DNA from: Nigerium massiliense
GTDB taxonomy: Bacteria > Actinomycetota > Actinomycetes > Propionibacteriales > Propionibacteriaceae
Assembly (NCBI RefSeq): GCF_000826085.1
Contig: NZ_CCYM01000003.1
Coordinates: 620,001 to 684,000, forward strand
Direction: 5' to 3'
Length of the DNA: 64,000 nucleotides
Below the pieces are notes generated by a model that worked only from the letters and a program-made list of their open reading frames with translations, did no database searches and was not told the DNA's origin. Below, one piece after another: positions 1-8,980 of the stretch. The stretch's first letter is position 1, and each line of letters starts with the position of its first letter. A program made the position numbers and the translations under genes.

Positions 1-750
<750 letters not shown>

Positions 751-879
751 GCACGTCTCCTGACAAGCTCGGGCCGGTGGCTGGTGTTGGCGGGCGCTAA
801 GTACCATACCCGCTCGCCCTGTCAGGGCCTCGGCGCCCCGTCGGGCAGAATGGTCGTGCCCACGACGGATTGGAAACCC

Positions 880-1710
880 ATGACGGATCAGCCCAGCGAA
901 CCGGTCGACGAGCCGACGGCGGCGCAGGCGACCCCGCTGGTCCCGGCGGACCCGCCGAAGGTCGGCGACTTCTGGTTGGACGCCCGGCTGACCGCCGCAG
1001 CGTCCGGTGTGGTCTACCAGGCCCATGACGACCAGAACACGCCGGCCATGGTGCTGCTGCTGTCCGAGGGCGCCGCCGGGGACGCCGCGGCGCGCGACCG
1101 CCTCGCAGGGGCCGTGAACAAGCTCCACATCGACACGGTGCTGGCCCGCGGCGGGCACGGCCAGGACGAGGGCCGGCTGGGACGCCGCTTCCGTCCCGAG
1201 GACGACGATCCCGTCGGCCCCGAGGACGCCCCGCTCGCGCCGTGGGTGGCGCTCGCCTACGACGGCAGCCCTGCGGCGCTGGAGGAGGGCAGGCGGCTGC
1301 TCGCGGAGATCGACCTGTCGTGGTTGCCGAACGTCGGGCGGGCGTCCGGGCCCGACTACCAGCACTACTGGATCGAGCAGGGTCGCCCCGGCGCCTGGCG
1401 GCTGTGGCCGCTGCCGTGGCCCGGACGCGACGACCGTGCGGGTTGGATGTCGGTGCTGGCGTCGTGGCTGCTGATGCTGCTGCTGATGTGCCTGGCGGTG
1501 CTCATCGCGATCCTGATCTTCCAGGGCTCCCCGCCGCAGAGCCCGCCACCGCCGGTGCCGACCTCCGCGTCCGGTTCGGGCTCCCCGTCCACCGCGTCGG
1601 GTTCGCCGTCGCCCCAGTCGGGATCGCCATCCCCGCAGTCGGGCTCGCCGTCCCCGGCGTCCGGTTCGCCGAGCCCGGGCACCTCGCCGACCCCGCCGAG
1701 CAAACTGTGA
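880..1710 (+). CDS. Membrane protein with degenerate kinase-like N-terminus and Ser/Pro-rich tail
   Basis: A 276-residue protein without a recognised family. Residues 1-25 are acidic and Pro/Ala-rich. Residues about 26-80 (GDFWLDARLTAAASGVVYQA onward) recall the N-lobe of a Ser/Thr kinase, but the glycine-rich loop and catalytic Lys are degenerate and no catalytic loop follows. A strong transmembrane segment lies near residues 190-212, followed by an extracellular tail of repeated SGSPSPQ-like units. Start 880 (MTDQPSEPV) is preferred; an in-frame ATG at 850 is possible, and neither has a strong ribosome site. The gene overlaps the next by 4 bases (GTGA), so the two are probably co-translated. 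The kinase resemblance is inference only. Confidence 0.7.
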   Translation: MTDQPSEPVDEPTAAQATPLVPADPPKVGDFWLDARLTAAASGVVYQAHDDQNTPAMVLLLSEGAAGDAAARDRLAGAVNKLHIDTVLARGGHGQDEGRLGRRFRPEDDDPVGPEDAPLAPWVALAYDGSPAALEEGRRLLAEIDLSWLPNVGRASGPDYQHYWIEQGRPGAWRLWPLPWPGRDDRAGWMSVLASWLLMLLLMCLAVLIAILIFQGSPPQSPPPPVPTSASGSGSPSTASGSPSPQSGSPSPQSGSPSPASGSPSPGTSPTPPSKL

Positions 1711-2543
1711 CGCTGCGGTTGATCGCCAGCGACCTGGACGGCACTTTCCTCAGCCCGGACGGGACGATCAGCGAGCTCAACCGTGAGGCCGTCCTCGCGG
1801 CGAAGGACGCCGGCATCCGCTTCGTCGTCGCCACCGGGCGTCCGTCCCGCTGGCTCGGCGTGCTTGAGGCGATCGCGGACGCCGATCCCTTGGTGATCTG
1901 CAGCAACGGCGCGATCATCTACGATCCCGCCCGGCGCGAGGTGGTCGCCCAGCGCGGCCTCCCCGCCGACGACCTCCTGTCCCTGGTGAACGACCTGCGC
2001 GGCGCGCTGCAGGGGTGCTCGTTCGCCCTCGAGCGGGGAGACCTGTTCGGCTGCGAGCCCGCCGCGCTCGACCTCCATGAAGGGGACGCGCCGCCGACCG
2101 TCCTCGTCGCGACGCTGCCGGCGCTGCTCGAGCGGGTCTCCCCGGTCGTCAAGCTGCTCGTGTTCCATCCGACGCTCACCTCGGACGCGATGCTGGCCGC
2201 CGCCCTGCCCATCGCCGCAGGGCGGGCGACCGTGACGCACTCACTCACCCACGACAGGTTCGGGATGCTGGAGCTCAGCGGTCCGGGCGTCACGAAAGCG
2301 GCGATGCTCACCCTCGTCGCCGAGCGGCTCGGCGTCGACCCCGCGGACGCGATCGCGTTCGGCGACATGCCCAACGACCTGGCGATGCTTCGCTGGGCCG
2401 GTCGCGGCTACGTCATGGCGGAGGCGCACCCCAGCCTGCACCGCGAGTTCGAGACCATCGGCAGCAACGCGGACTCCGGCGTGGGACGCCAGATCCTCGC
2501 CCTGCTCGGCGCCGACCCCACCGGACGGACCCCTCAGGCGTAG
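1707..2543 (+). CDS. Cof-type HAD-superfamily phosphatase
   Basis: A 278-residue HAD hydrolase of the Cof/type IIB class, which dephosphorylates sugar phosphates or related small metabolites in the cytosol. Motif I is ASDLDGTFL near the N-terminus, motif II is VVATGRPS, the motif III lysine lies around GPGVTKAAML, and motif IV is FGDMPNDLAML. The length is normal for Cof proteins and leaves room for the C2B cap. The GTG start overlaps the stop of the upstream membrane protein. The 3' end overlaps the convergent zincin gene by 10 bases. The substrate cannot be read from sequence. Confidence 0.92.
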   Translation: MTLRLIASDLDGTFLSPDGTISELNREAVLAAKDAGIRFVVATGRPSRWLGVLEAIADADPLVICSNGAIIYDPARREVVAQRGLPADDLLSLVNDLRGALQGCSFALERGDLFGCEPAALDLHEGDAPPTVLVATLPALLERVSPVVKLLVFHPTLTSDAMLAAALPIAAGRATVTHSLTHDRFGMLELSGPGVTKAAMLTLVAERLGVDPADAIAFGDMPNDLAMLRWAGRGYVMAEAHPSLHREFETIGSNADSGVGRQILALLGADPTGRTPQA

Positions 2544-2887
2544 CCCAACTCGTGCAGCCGCTCGTCGCCGATGCCGAAGAAGTGCGCGATCTCGTGCACG
2601 ACGGTGATGTACACCTGCTCCACGACCTGCTCGGTGGTGTGGCAGATCGAGAGGATCGGCCGCCGGAAGATGCGGATGCGATCGGGCAGGACGCCCGCGT
2701 AGTTCGAGTCGCGCGAGGTCAGCGGGATGCCCTCGTAGAGGCCGAGCAGCCGCGGCATGTCGGCCGGCGCGTCGTCCTCCACGAGGATCACGCAGTTCTC
2801 GAGCAGGTTGAACAACGCATCGGGGACCTGGTCGATCGCCTGTTCCACGAGTGCGTCGAAATCGTCGGCCCCCACGTGGATCGCCAT
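2534..2887 (-). CDS. Minimal-zincin metallopeptidase family protein (PF06262-like)
   Basis: A 117-residue acidic protein with an HExxH zinc site (VVHEIAHFFGIGDE) near the C-terminus. This matches the small 'minimal zincin' family, which is widespread in actinobacteria and of unknown cellular role. The two histidines and the glutamate would form the zinc site, with a downstream acidic residue (GDERLHELG) as a further ligand candidate. The family normally stands alone at this length, so the gene looks complete. It converges on and slightly overlaps the HAD gene. Proteolytic activity is unproven for most members. Confidence 0.85.
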   Translation of the reverse strand: MAIHVGADDFDALVEQAIDQVPDALFNLLENCVILVEDDAPADMPRLLGLYEGIPLTSRDSNYAGVLPDRIRIFRRPILSICHTTEQVVEQVYITVVHEIAHFFGIGDERLHELGYA

Positions 2888-2912
2888 GCCGCCGCCCTCG
2901 ACCCCGCCGCGC

Positions 2913-3272
2913 TCAGTTGGCTTGGCCGGGGTTGCCCTGCTGCGTGTTCTGGCCCTGCTGGGTGTTCTGGCCCTGCTGGGGCCCCTGACCGCCTTGCCCG
3001 GTGTTCTGGTTCACGCCGGTGGCCTGCTGCAGCCGGTCGATGTGCTCGCTGGCCTGCGCCTTGGTGAGGTCGGCCGGCAACTGCTCGCCCGCCTGCTTGG
3101 CCAGGTTGTCGAGGTAGCCACGCTGGGCGTCGGTCATGGGCTGGTCGCCGGTGACCCAGTCTTCCGGGTCTTTCACGGGTCCGCCGGCGTTACCGGGCGT
3201 ACCAGCGCCGATCACGTCGTCCGCGCCCGAGATCGGGGCGTTGTTCTCATCTGGAAGGTTCTGCTGCGTCAT
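2913..3272 (-). CDS. DUF3072 protein with Gln/Gly-rich tail
   Basis: A 119-residue hydrophilic protein. The middle (WVTGDQPMTDAQRGYLDNLA and the following LTKAQASEHIDRLQ) matches DUF3072, a short two-helix motif found in many bacteria without assigned function. The N-terminus is acidic and disordered. The last ~35 residues are a low-complexity repeat of QGQNTQQ units, probably disordered. The start at 3272 (MTQQNLP) has another ATG two codons upstream. No membrane segment or signal peptide is seen, so it should be cytosolic. It sits between the zincin and the PLP protein on the same strand. Confidence 0.75.
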   Translation of the reverse strand: MTQQNLPDENNAPISGADDVIGAGTPGNAGGPVKDPEDWVTGDQPMTDAQRGYLDNLAKQAGEQLPADLTKAQASEHIDRLQQATGVNQNTGQGGQGPQQGQNTQQGQNTQQGNPGQAN

Positions 3273-3351
3273 GTCGGCCACTGTAGAGAGTGGCACCGAC
3301 AGTTCTCGACACCCTCGTGAGTCACGGAACCGTTCGTCCTCAATCGGGCAG

Positions 3352-4107
3352 TCAGCGCGGCCAGTAGTGGGCGTCCGTCGTCGGGCGCGAGCCGAAGATC
3401 GCCTGCCCGACCCGCACGACCGTGGCGCCCTCGGTGATCGCCAGCTCGTAGTCACCGGACATGCCCATCGAGAGTTCGTCGAAGCTGAGCCCGTCCGGGG
3501 CATCCTCGCGCAGGTGATCGCGCAGCGTCCGCAGACGGCGGAAGCAGGCGCGGACGCGGTCCGCGTCCGGGGTGAACTCGGCCAGCGTCATGAGGCCCTT
3601 CACCCGCAGGCTGCTGAAGGCCGGCAGCTCCTTGACGAACGCCGGCACGTCCGCGGGCGCCAACCCGTACTTGCTCTGTTCGTCCGAGGTGTTCACCTGC
3701 ACGAACACGTCGAGGCCGCGTCCCGCGTCCTGCAGCCGTCGGTCGAGCGCCTCCGCGATGCGCACCGAGTCGAGGGCTTGGAACTCGCTGGCGAACGCCG
3801 CGACGTCTTTGGCCTTGTTGGTCTGCAGGTGCCCGATCACGGCCCATTCGACGCCGAGGTCGGCGAGGTTCTCGGCCTTGCGAGCGGCCTCCTGCACCTT
3901 GTTCTCGCCCAAGCGCGTCATGCCCGCGGACACCGCCAGCCGGAGCCGGTCCTCGGGGACCGTCTTGCTCACCGGCAGCAGCCGCACCTCAGCGACGTCG
4001 CGGTCGACCCTGCGCGCGGCCGCCGCGATGCGGTCGCGCACGGCGGCGAGGTTGCGGACGAAGTCGTCCTCCGTCCTTGCGGTCTCGTAGCGAGCCGGCA
4101 CTGTCAT
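3352..4107 (-). CDS. YggS/PLPBP-family PLP-binding protein
   Basis: A 251-residue single-domain fold-type III PLP protein. The family keeps cytosolic pyridoxal 5'-phosphate and amino/keto-acid pools balanced rather than catalysing a known reaction. The lysine that binds PLP is in LLPVSKTVP; other family marks are LGENKVQEA, IGHLQTNKAKDV, FVQVNTSDEQSKYGL and the C-terminal phosphate-binding LSMGMSGDYELAI. The ATG start at 4107 follows AGAGGAG with about 6 bases spacing. In many actinobacteria this gene sits near cell-division genes; here it stands alone. Length is slightly above average for the family. Confidence 0.93.
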   Translation of the reverse strand: MTVPARYETARTEDDFVRNLAAVRDRIAAAARRVDRDVAEVRLLPVSKTVPEDRLRLAVSAGMTRLGENKVQEAARKAENLADLGVEWAVIGHLQTNKAKDVAAFASEFQALDSVRIAEALDRRLQDAGRGLDVFVQVNTSDEQSKYGLAPADVPAFVKELPAFSSLRVKGLMTLAEFTPDADRVRACFRRLRTLRDHLREDAPDGLSFDELSMGMSGDYELAITEGATVVRVGQAIFGSRPTTDAHYWPR

Positions 4108-4239
4108 CGGGGTCTCCTCTCGGCGCGACGGGGCGGTCCGGGCGCTCAGGCTTGCTAGGGACGCTAGCACCCTGCGACGAGACCAGCGTCCGCGCGGGCG
4201 CCCCTGCTAGCGTGTTCTCCACCCCTTGTGAGGAGTGCT

Positions 4240-5124
4240 ATGACCCGCCTGCTCGACCTGCCCTCGTCCGTACTGACGACCCTCGATCGCCGCGACCTGG
4301 TGGACTCCGTCCGCGAGTCCGAGGGACGCGTCATGGCCGCCGAGACCATCGGGGCCTACCAGCCGCTCCTCGAAGACGTCACCAACGCCGAACTCGTGGC
4401 CGGGTTCGGCGCCGACCTGCTCATCTGCAACCTCTTCGACGTCGACACCCCGTCGATCGCGGGGCTCCCCGAGTGCGCGCCCGACGACGTCATCCGGACG
4501 CTCAAGGAGCTCACCGGACGCGTCGTCGGGATCAACTTGGAGCCGTTCGGGGTCCCCGCGGGCCGTCTCGCCACCGCTGCCAACGCCAGCCGGGCCGTTG
4601 CTCTGGGCGTCCAGTTCATCGTCGTGACGGCTAACCCCAAGACGGGCGTCGACAACGCGTCCATCGCCGCGTCGGTCAGGGAGGTCTCGGACGCCGTCGG
4701 CGACGCCGCCATGGTGGTCGGCGGCCGCATGCACGGTTCGGGCATGCTCGCCGAGAGCGGCTCGCGCATCGTCGGCGTCGAGGACGTCCGCGGCTTCGTC
4801 GAGGCGGGGGCCGACATGGTGCTGCTGCCCGCCCCGGGCACCGTCCCGGGAATCACGGCCGAGCACATCCATCACCTCATCGACACCGCCCACGATCTCG
4901 GCGCGCTCGCGCTGACCGCCATCGGCACAAGCCAGGAGGGCGCCGATCCCGCGACGATCCGGGCGATCGCGCTGGCGTGCAAGCAGGCGGGCGCTGACGT
5001 CCATCACCTCGGCGACGGTGGCTACAGCGGCATTTCGGCACCAGAGAACGTCTTTCACTACTCCGTCGCGATCCGCGGCGTCCGGCACACGTACCGGCGG
5101 ATGGGCTGGTCGATCCGGCGCTGA
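4240..5124 (+). CDS. DUF7916 family TIM-barrel-like protein (PEP phosphonomutase-related)
   Basis: A 294-residue protein of a family often mislabelled as haloacid dehalogenase-like or PEP-phosphonomutase-like, now DUF7916. Recognisable conserved blocks are SEGRVMAAETIGAYQPLL, the alternating beta strands typical of a barrel (LLICNLFDVDTPSI, VVGINLEPFG, FIVVTANPKTGVDN, MVLLPAPGTVPGIT), LTAIGTSQEGAD and a C-terminal GDGGYSGISAPENVF. The start at 4240 has AGGAG 4 bases upstream. Elsewhere the family is often encoded beside PTS or sugar-utilisation genes; here no such partner is adjacent, so its substrate is open. No HAD motif is present. Confidence 0.8.
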   Translation: MTRLLDLPSSVLTTLDRRDLVDSVRESEGRVMAAETIGAYQPLLEDVTNAELVAGFGADLLICNLFDVDTPSIAGLPECAPDDVIRTLKELTGRVVGINLEPFGVPAGRLATAANASRAVALGVQFIVVTANPKTGVDNASIAASVREVSDAVGDAAMVVGGRMHGSGMLAESGSRIVGVEDVRGFVEAGADMVLLPAPGTVPGITAEHIHHLIDTAHDLGALALTAIGTSQEGADPATIRAIALACKQAGADVHHLGDGGYSGISAPENVFHYSVAIRGVRHTYRRMGWSIRR

Positions 5125-5399
5125 CCCGGAGCCCGCTTCGTGCCGCTTCCCTCCATGGACGCCGCACAGCGGCTGGACAGCTTGCCACCAGCAAGGTTCG
5201 CCAGGTTCCGAGCGACGCTGTCGACGCGTCCCAGCGATGCGCACCCGCAGCCGCGCCCGTCCCAGCGATGCGGGCACGCCGATGACCCCGTTCAGGGCGG
5301 GGTCATCGGCGTCCGTGAGTCACGTCCTCCCGGCAAGACAGGCGCGGCGAACTGAAGGTCTCCGGCACCCGTGGGTGCTCGGGGCCGGGCGGTTCGGAT
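5125..5399. other. Intergenic region with hairpin and direct repeat
   Basis: This gap holds no convincing gene. It contains a 15-base direct repeat (CGTCCCAGCGATGCG at 5227-5241 and 5258-5272) and a long perfect hairpin at 5277-5311, listed separately. It separates the DUF7916 gene from the broken HNH gene and both strands read into it. Confidence 0.6.
5277..5311. terminator. Perfect 14-bp hairpin, likely bidirectional terminator
   Basis: CGCCGATGACCCCG pairs exactly with CGGGGTCATCGGCG around a 7-base loop. It lies between the 3' ends of the convergent DUF7916 gene and the HNH gene. There is no strong T-run on either side, which is common for terminators in high-GC actinobacteria. Confidence 0.6.
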
Positions 5400-6866
5400 T
5401 CATGCTGGGGCGTGGCCAGGCCCCATGGCGGAGGCAAGCGGTTCGTCGTCCTCGTCGGATAGCCGCCGCGGCCATCCCTGCTCGCGCGGCGGCGGACGAC
5501 CGATGAGAACGCTTCCGTCCGGGGTGCTCAGGTAGCGATAGCCGAGCGGGGATTCCCACACCACAACGCCCGGCCGGGGCTGACTCATGCGCCAGCCTCC
5601 ATGGGTCTTCAAGCGGTGCGCGTAGCGAGACAAGGGAGCCAGGTTCCCCGGCCGCGTCCTGACGTGCCCCGACCGGAGCGGAGAAGTCGTACGCCATGGT
5701 GTGATCCAGGTCGCAGCGCCGCGACGGCGTGACGCCGAAGGGGAATGCGTCGACCGGATTCCGCTCTTGAACCGCCAGCCGCATCGCAGCGGGTGGCACG
5801 TAGCCGTCCACGCCGTCGGACGCGGTCACGTCAAGGACCGGCCGCACGATCACATGGGCGTCCCGCAGCAGGGCCTGCAGCTGAGGCAGGAGCACCGTGC
5901 CCCACCGCTTGACCGCCGCCACTCCGTGGGCGGGCTCATCCAGCTCGCCGGCGTCCAGCCGGACGATCAGTTCGGCCGACCGACCGATGCGCCGCCCCCG
6001 GCCGCAATCCGTGGGCGCTTCGTGGGCCGCGGCAGCGTCCCCCTGGATGCTGGAAGCACCTCGATCGTCGCCGCGGTGCTCGTCGTTGGCACGCCCGGTG
6101 AGGCGTCCGAGAGGCAGGGTTTGCTGGCCGAGAACGTGGCGAGCCATCACCCCGAGCGCCGTCGCACGTCGAGTTCGCACGAGCCCGTGGTCAGGAAGGT
6201 AACCCTCAAGATGATCGAGAGCCTGATCCAGGTCGAGCCCGTCGCGCGCGTCGAGCCGCCCCACAGGTCACAGTGCCCGTCTTTGATCTGATCGACGAAC
6301 ACGAACCGGTCGGCTGCAGCTTTCGCGACACGCTCCGCCGCGGCCTGCGGATCGGCGGCGATGATCCAGCCAGGAATCTGCCGGCGCACCCGCTGCCAGG
6401 ACTGGTGCGCCAGGGCGACCTGGCAGTGCCCATCGAGCCGAGCACACGCTTCGGCGTCCAGCTTGGCCAGCGCGGCATCGTCGGCCACGCGGCCGGCCTC
6501 CCACAGCCCGATCGTGCCGTCGACGGCGAGGCGGAACAGCGTCGGGTGGCGGTGGCGCAGGTTCAACAGGGTGGCCATCTTGCCCATCGCGGCGCCGACG
6601 CTCACCCCGATCAGGGCGGCGATCTCACCCGCGACGAACTCCGCCACCGTCGGTGTGCCGTCGGCCCCGATCACGATCGCCTGCTCCGCCCCCGTCACCA
6701 GTGCCGTCTCGTCGACTCGCGCGTGATCGCACAGCGCCAGGATCGCGAGGGCCTTGGCCACCGCAGCCGCGCGCTCAGCACGTTCGGCGTGCAGCAGCGC
6801 CTCTGCGGCGGCGGCCTGATCGGCCAGCACGAGTTCCTTCATGCCTCCAAGAATAATCGAACACAC
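5400..6866 (-). pseudogene. DUF222/HNH endonuclease-like gene with two frameshifts
   Basis: Read from the minus strand, this is a DUF222 domain (from 6866 GTG or 6842 ATG, to about 6260) followed by a C-terminal HNH nuclease domain (SRRCDLDHTMAYD near 5700; RTRPGNLAPLSRYAHRLKTH near 5650). It is a family amplified in actinobacterial genomes. The reading frame breaks twice: near 6262-6266, where one base is missing in a GGGG run within the segment reading DLWG/RLDARDG, and near 5661-5665, where one extra base lies in another GGGG run. Correcting both gives a coherent protein of about 490 residues. Both breaks sit in G runs, so either recent inactivation or sequencing error is possible. Confidence 0.8.
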
Positions 6867-7103
6867 TACCTATTACTAGACGATTGGGGCACCTGTGGAC
6901 AACCACGTTCGGTCGCTTCGACCCTGTGGAGACAGACGCGGACGGGCCGCTCGGCGGAAGCCATATGCAGCGCCCCACCGACCACAACCTGGGGTCGCGG
7001 TCCCGCTGACCTAGGACCGGCGTCCCGCCGCGGCGCGAGGGTCGTTTGAGCAAACGTTGAGCCCTCGGGCCCTCGAAACAGCCGCCAAACGGCTCCGACA
7101 AGG

Positions 7104-7177
7104 TGGGGCGAGCGGGGCTCGAACCCGCGACCCAGGGATTATGAGTCCCCTGCTCTGACCGGCTGAGCTATCGCCCC
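7104..7177 (-). tRNA. tRNA with CAU anticodon (Met, or Ile2)
   Basis: The minus strand folds into a full cloverleaf: acceptor GGGGCGA/TCGCCCC with discriminator A, D-arm GCTCAGCCGGTCAGAGC, anticodon stem GGGGA/TCCCT with loop CTCATAA (anticodon at 7141-7143), and T-arm GCGGG-TTCGAGC-CCCGC. CCA is not encoded. The CAU anticodon fits elongator methionine or the lysidine-modified isoleucine tRNA; sequence alone does not settle which. The acceptor end argues against initiator tRNA, which usually lacks the 1-72 pair. Confidence 0.93.
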
Positions 7178-7299
7178 AGGAGTGTGCATCTTACCGGCTG
7201 CCCAGCCCTCAACACCGTGGTGGCCAAGTAGCGGGGTGAGAAGGGCTGTAGCGCTTCCTGGGTCACCTCGGCGCCGCGCAGCGCAGGGTGAGCCGCCCC

Positions 7300-8544
7300 T
7301 CACCCCTCCGCGTCGCGCCGACGCCGGGTGAGTTGGCGGACGACTGTCCTGGTCAGGTTGGCGTTCAGCCCCAGGACACCACCGGCCACGTCGTCAATCA
7401 CCCCGGCGGACGCGGCGAGAGCCTGGTCGACAGCCCGCTCCGCGGCGATCCGAGGCAGGCCGACGTCGACCCCGAAGTCGACGAAATGGCGCCGGACGAA
7501 GCCCTCGGTGCGTCCGCCCATGCTCAGCGCGGCAGTGTGGTCGCCGAACGGCAGCGTGCTCGGGACGTCGTAGAGCGGCGCGACCCGCCACTCCCCCGAC
7601 GGCTCGGCCAGCACCGACACGTTCTTCGCGTGCAGGTCGCCGTTGCCGGTCAGCCACGCCCAGATCAGTTGCAGGAGCACCGAACGCAGCGCGACCACGC
7701 GGGCGGCGCAGGCGTCCGCCACCGCTTCGACCAGCTGTTCGGCCGTGACGCGGTACTTGTCGCCCGGGTGCACCCCGAGAAGCTGGGTGGCGTCCTCGAC
7801 CGCGAGTCGGGACGGGCGTCCGCTGGCGGGACGATCGAAACGCCCGATCAGCAACCCCGGCTCACCCGCTGCGTCGGGGACGATCTCGCTCCGGACGACC
7901 GGCAGCTTCAGCCCGGACGCCTGGGCCAGAAAGTAGTGTTCGTTCGCGACGACGCCCGGGTAGTCAGGCGGGCTGACTTTCAGGATCGCCTCGCGCGAGG
8001 CCAGCGTCGCCGGCAGGGTGAGCATGCCGGCGGACAGCTTTTCCTGCGCACCCGGCAGCGCGACGCGGTCGACCGGCGCCCCCGGCGCGAACAGGTCGGC
8101 GTACCGGCCCGGGTAGCGCGGCTCGGCCAGCTCGACGTGAGGCTCGGGCTCGACCGGCGCGACCCCTTCGGGAACGACCTGGACGTCCCCGACCGTGTTC
8201 GCGCCGACGGCCAGCAGCAGCGACAGCTCGTCGTCCGCGGACGTCTTGACGCTGCGGCGCAGGGCCTGCAGGCGCCGCCCCTCGGGCAGGAGCCCCGCGA
8301 AGAACGCCGGCACCGAGCCGGCCGGACTGAACACCGGGGGCCGCCCCTTCGGCAGCGTGTGCGCGACGTCGGGTCCGGCGTAGTCGGGCAGGTAAGCGAA
8401 GGTCGTCCCGCCGTCACCGCGGGTCAGCGTCGCGGCGGGCACGCCGTCCTTGTGCACGACCGCGCGCTCCACCGCCCGCGCGTCGGCGTGGCCGCGGCCG
8501 GCGACCGCGTCCGGCAGCCTGTCGTGACGGCGGGATTGACTCAC
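7300..8544 (-). CDS. hipA: HipA-family kinase toxin
   Basis: A 414-residue HipA-like Ser/Thr kinase, the toxin of a type II toxin-antitoxin pair; E. coli HipA phosphorylates glutamyl-tRNA synthetase. Visible parts are the N-terminal couple_hipA region (LLPEGRRLQALRRSV), an ATP-loop segment GAQEKLSAGM, the catalytic loop WLTGNGDLHAKNVSVL with its Asp, and the metal-binding PLYDVPST. The GTG start at 8544 overlaps the antitoxin stop by 4 bases. The first ~25 residues are Arg/Asp-rich and variable, so a later start is possible. The target in this organism is unknown. Confidence 0.9.
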   Translation of the reverse strand: MSQSRRHDRLPDAVAGRGHADARAVERAVVHKDGVPAATLTRGDGGTTFAYLPDYAGPDVAHTLPKGRPPVFSPAGSVPAFFAGLLPEGRRLQALRRSVKTSADDELSLLLAVGANTVGDVQVVPEGVAPVEPEPHVELAEPRYPGRYADLFAPGAPVDRVALPGAQEKLSAGMLTLPATLASREAILKVSPPDYPGVVANEHYFLAQASGLKLPVVRSEIVPDAAGEPGLLIGRFDRPASGRPSRLAVEDATQLLGVHPGDKYRVTAEQLVEAVADACAARVVALRSVLLQLIWAWLTGNGDLHAKNVSVLAEPSGEWRVAPLYDVPSTLPFGDHTAALSMGGRTEGFVRRHFVDFGVDVGLPRIAAERAVDQALAASAGVIDDVAGGVLGLNANLTRTVVRQLTRRRRDAEG

Positions 8545-8771
8545 GACGGCTCCGCCTGCGAAGCACCGCGCACCCGGACGACAAGCTCGACGCCGAGGGC
8601 ATCCAGCAACTGCTCGAGCTTGTCGAGGCGCAGCGTTTGCTTGCCCGACTCCACCTCGCGGACGAACCGCTCCGAGACCCCAGAGACCGCGGCGGCGTCC
8701 GCCTGGGTGAGGCCGAGCGCGCGGCGTCGCTGGGTCACCATCCCTGCCAGGTCAGCCACGCCCCACCCCAC
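8541..8771 (-). CDS. hipB: HipB-like XRE-family antitoxin
   Basis: A 76-residue helix-turn-helix protein with the XRE core RRRALGLTQADAAAVSGVS then FVREVESGKQT. It should bind the inverted repeats upstream as a dimer, repress the hipBA operon and neutralise HipA. The start is taken as GTG 8771; an internal ATG at MVTQRRR would give a shorter protein that begins at the helix-turn-helix. The coding overlap with hipA (ATGA-type) implies translational coupling. Order antitoxin-toxin is the usual one. Confidence 0.9.
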   Translation of the reverse strand: MGWGVADLAGMVTQRRRALGLTQADAAAVSGVSERFVREVESGKQTLRLDKLEQLLDALGVELVVRVRGASQAEPS

Positions 8772-8775
8772 TCAC

Positions 8776-8975
8776 CGGCACGAACGTGCCGTTCCGGCGA
8801 GCATAGGCACCGATCCTGCCCAACGTCAACACAATTCGGCAGGATCGTGCCGCTTCGCGCCCTTGAAGGGTCGCCTCCGCCCCACGATGTCTCGATCCGG
8901 CACGACCGTGCCGGTTCCGCGGGCTTCACGGTGCCGCTAGCGTCCCGGCGAGCCCGCGACGGAACGATCGTGCCG
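8776..8975 (-). promoter_or_regulatory. hipBA promoter inside an array of inverted-repeat operators
   Basis: A -35 TTGACG (8829-8824), an 18-base spacer and a -10 TATGCT (8805-8800) point into hipB. Around them lie copies of a palindrome CGGCACGA(N)CGTGCCG: 8776-8791 perfect, 8806-8820 degenerate and inside the spacer, 8837-8852 one mismatch, 8897-8914 perfect and extended, 8960-8975 half-degenerate. The first three flank or overlap the promoter as expected for autorepression by HipB; the last two run on toward the neighbouring gene's 3' end. Confidence 0.8.
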
Positions 8976-8980
8976 GTCGC

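Noticed and set aside
7104..8980. Genomic island inserted at the CAU tRNA
   Set aside because: No integrase and no repeat of the tRNA 3' end was found beyond the hipBA genes.
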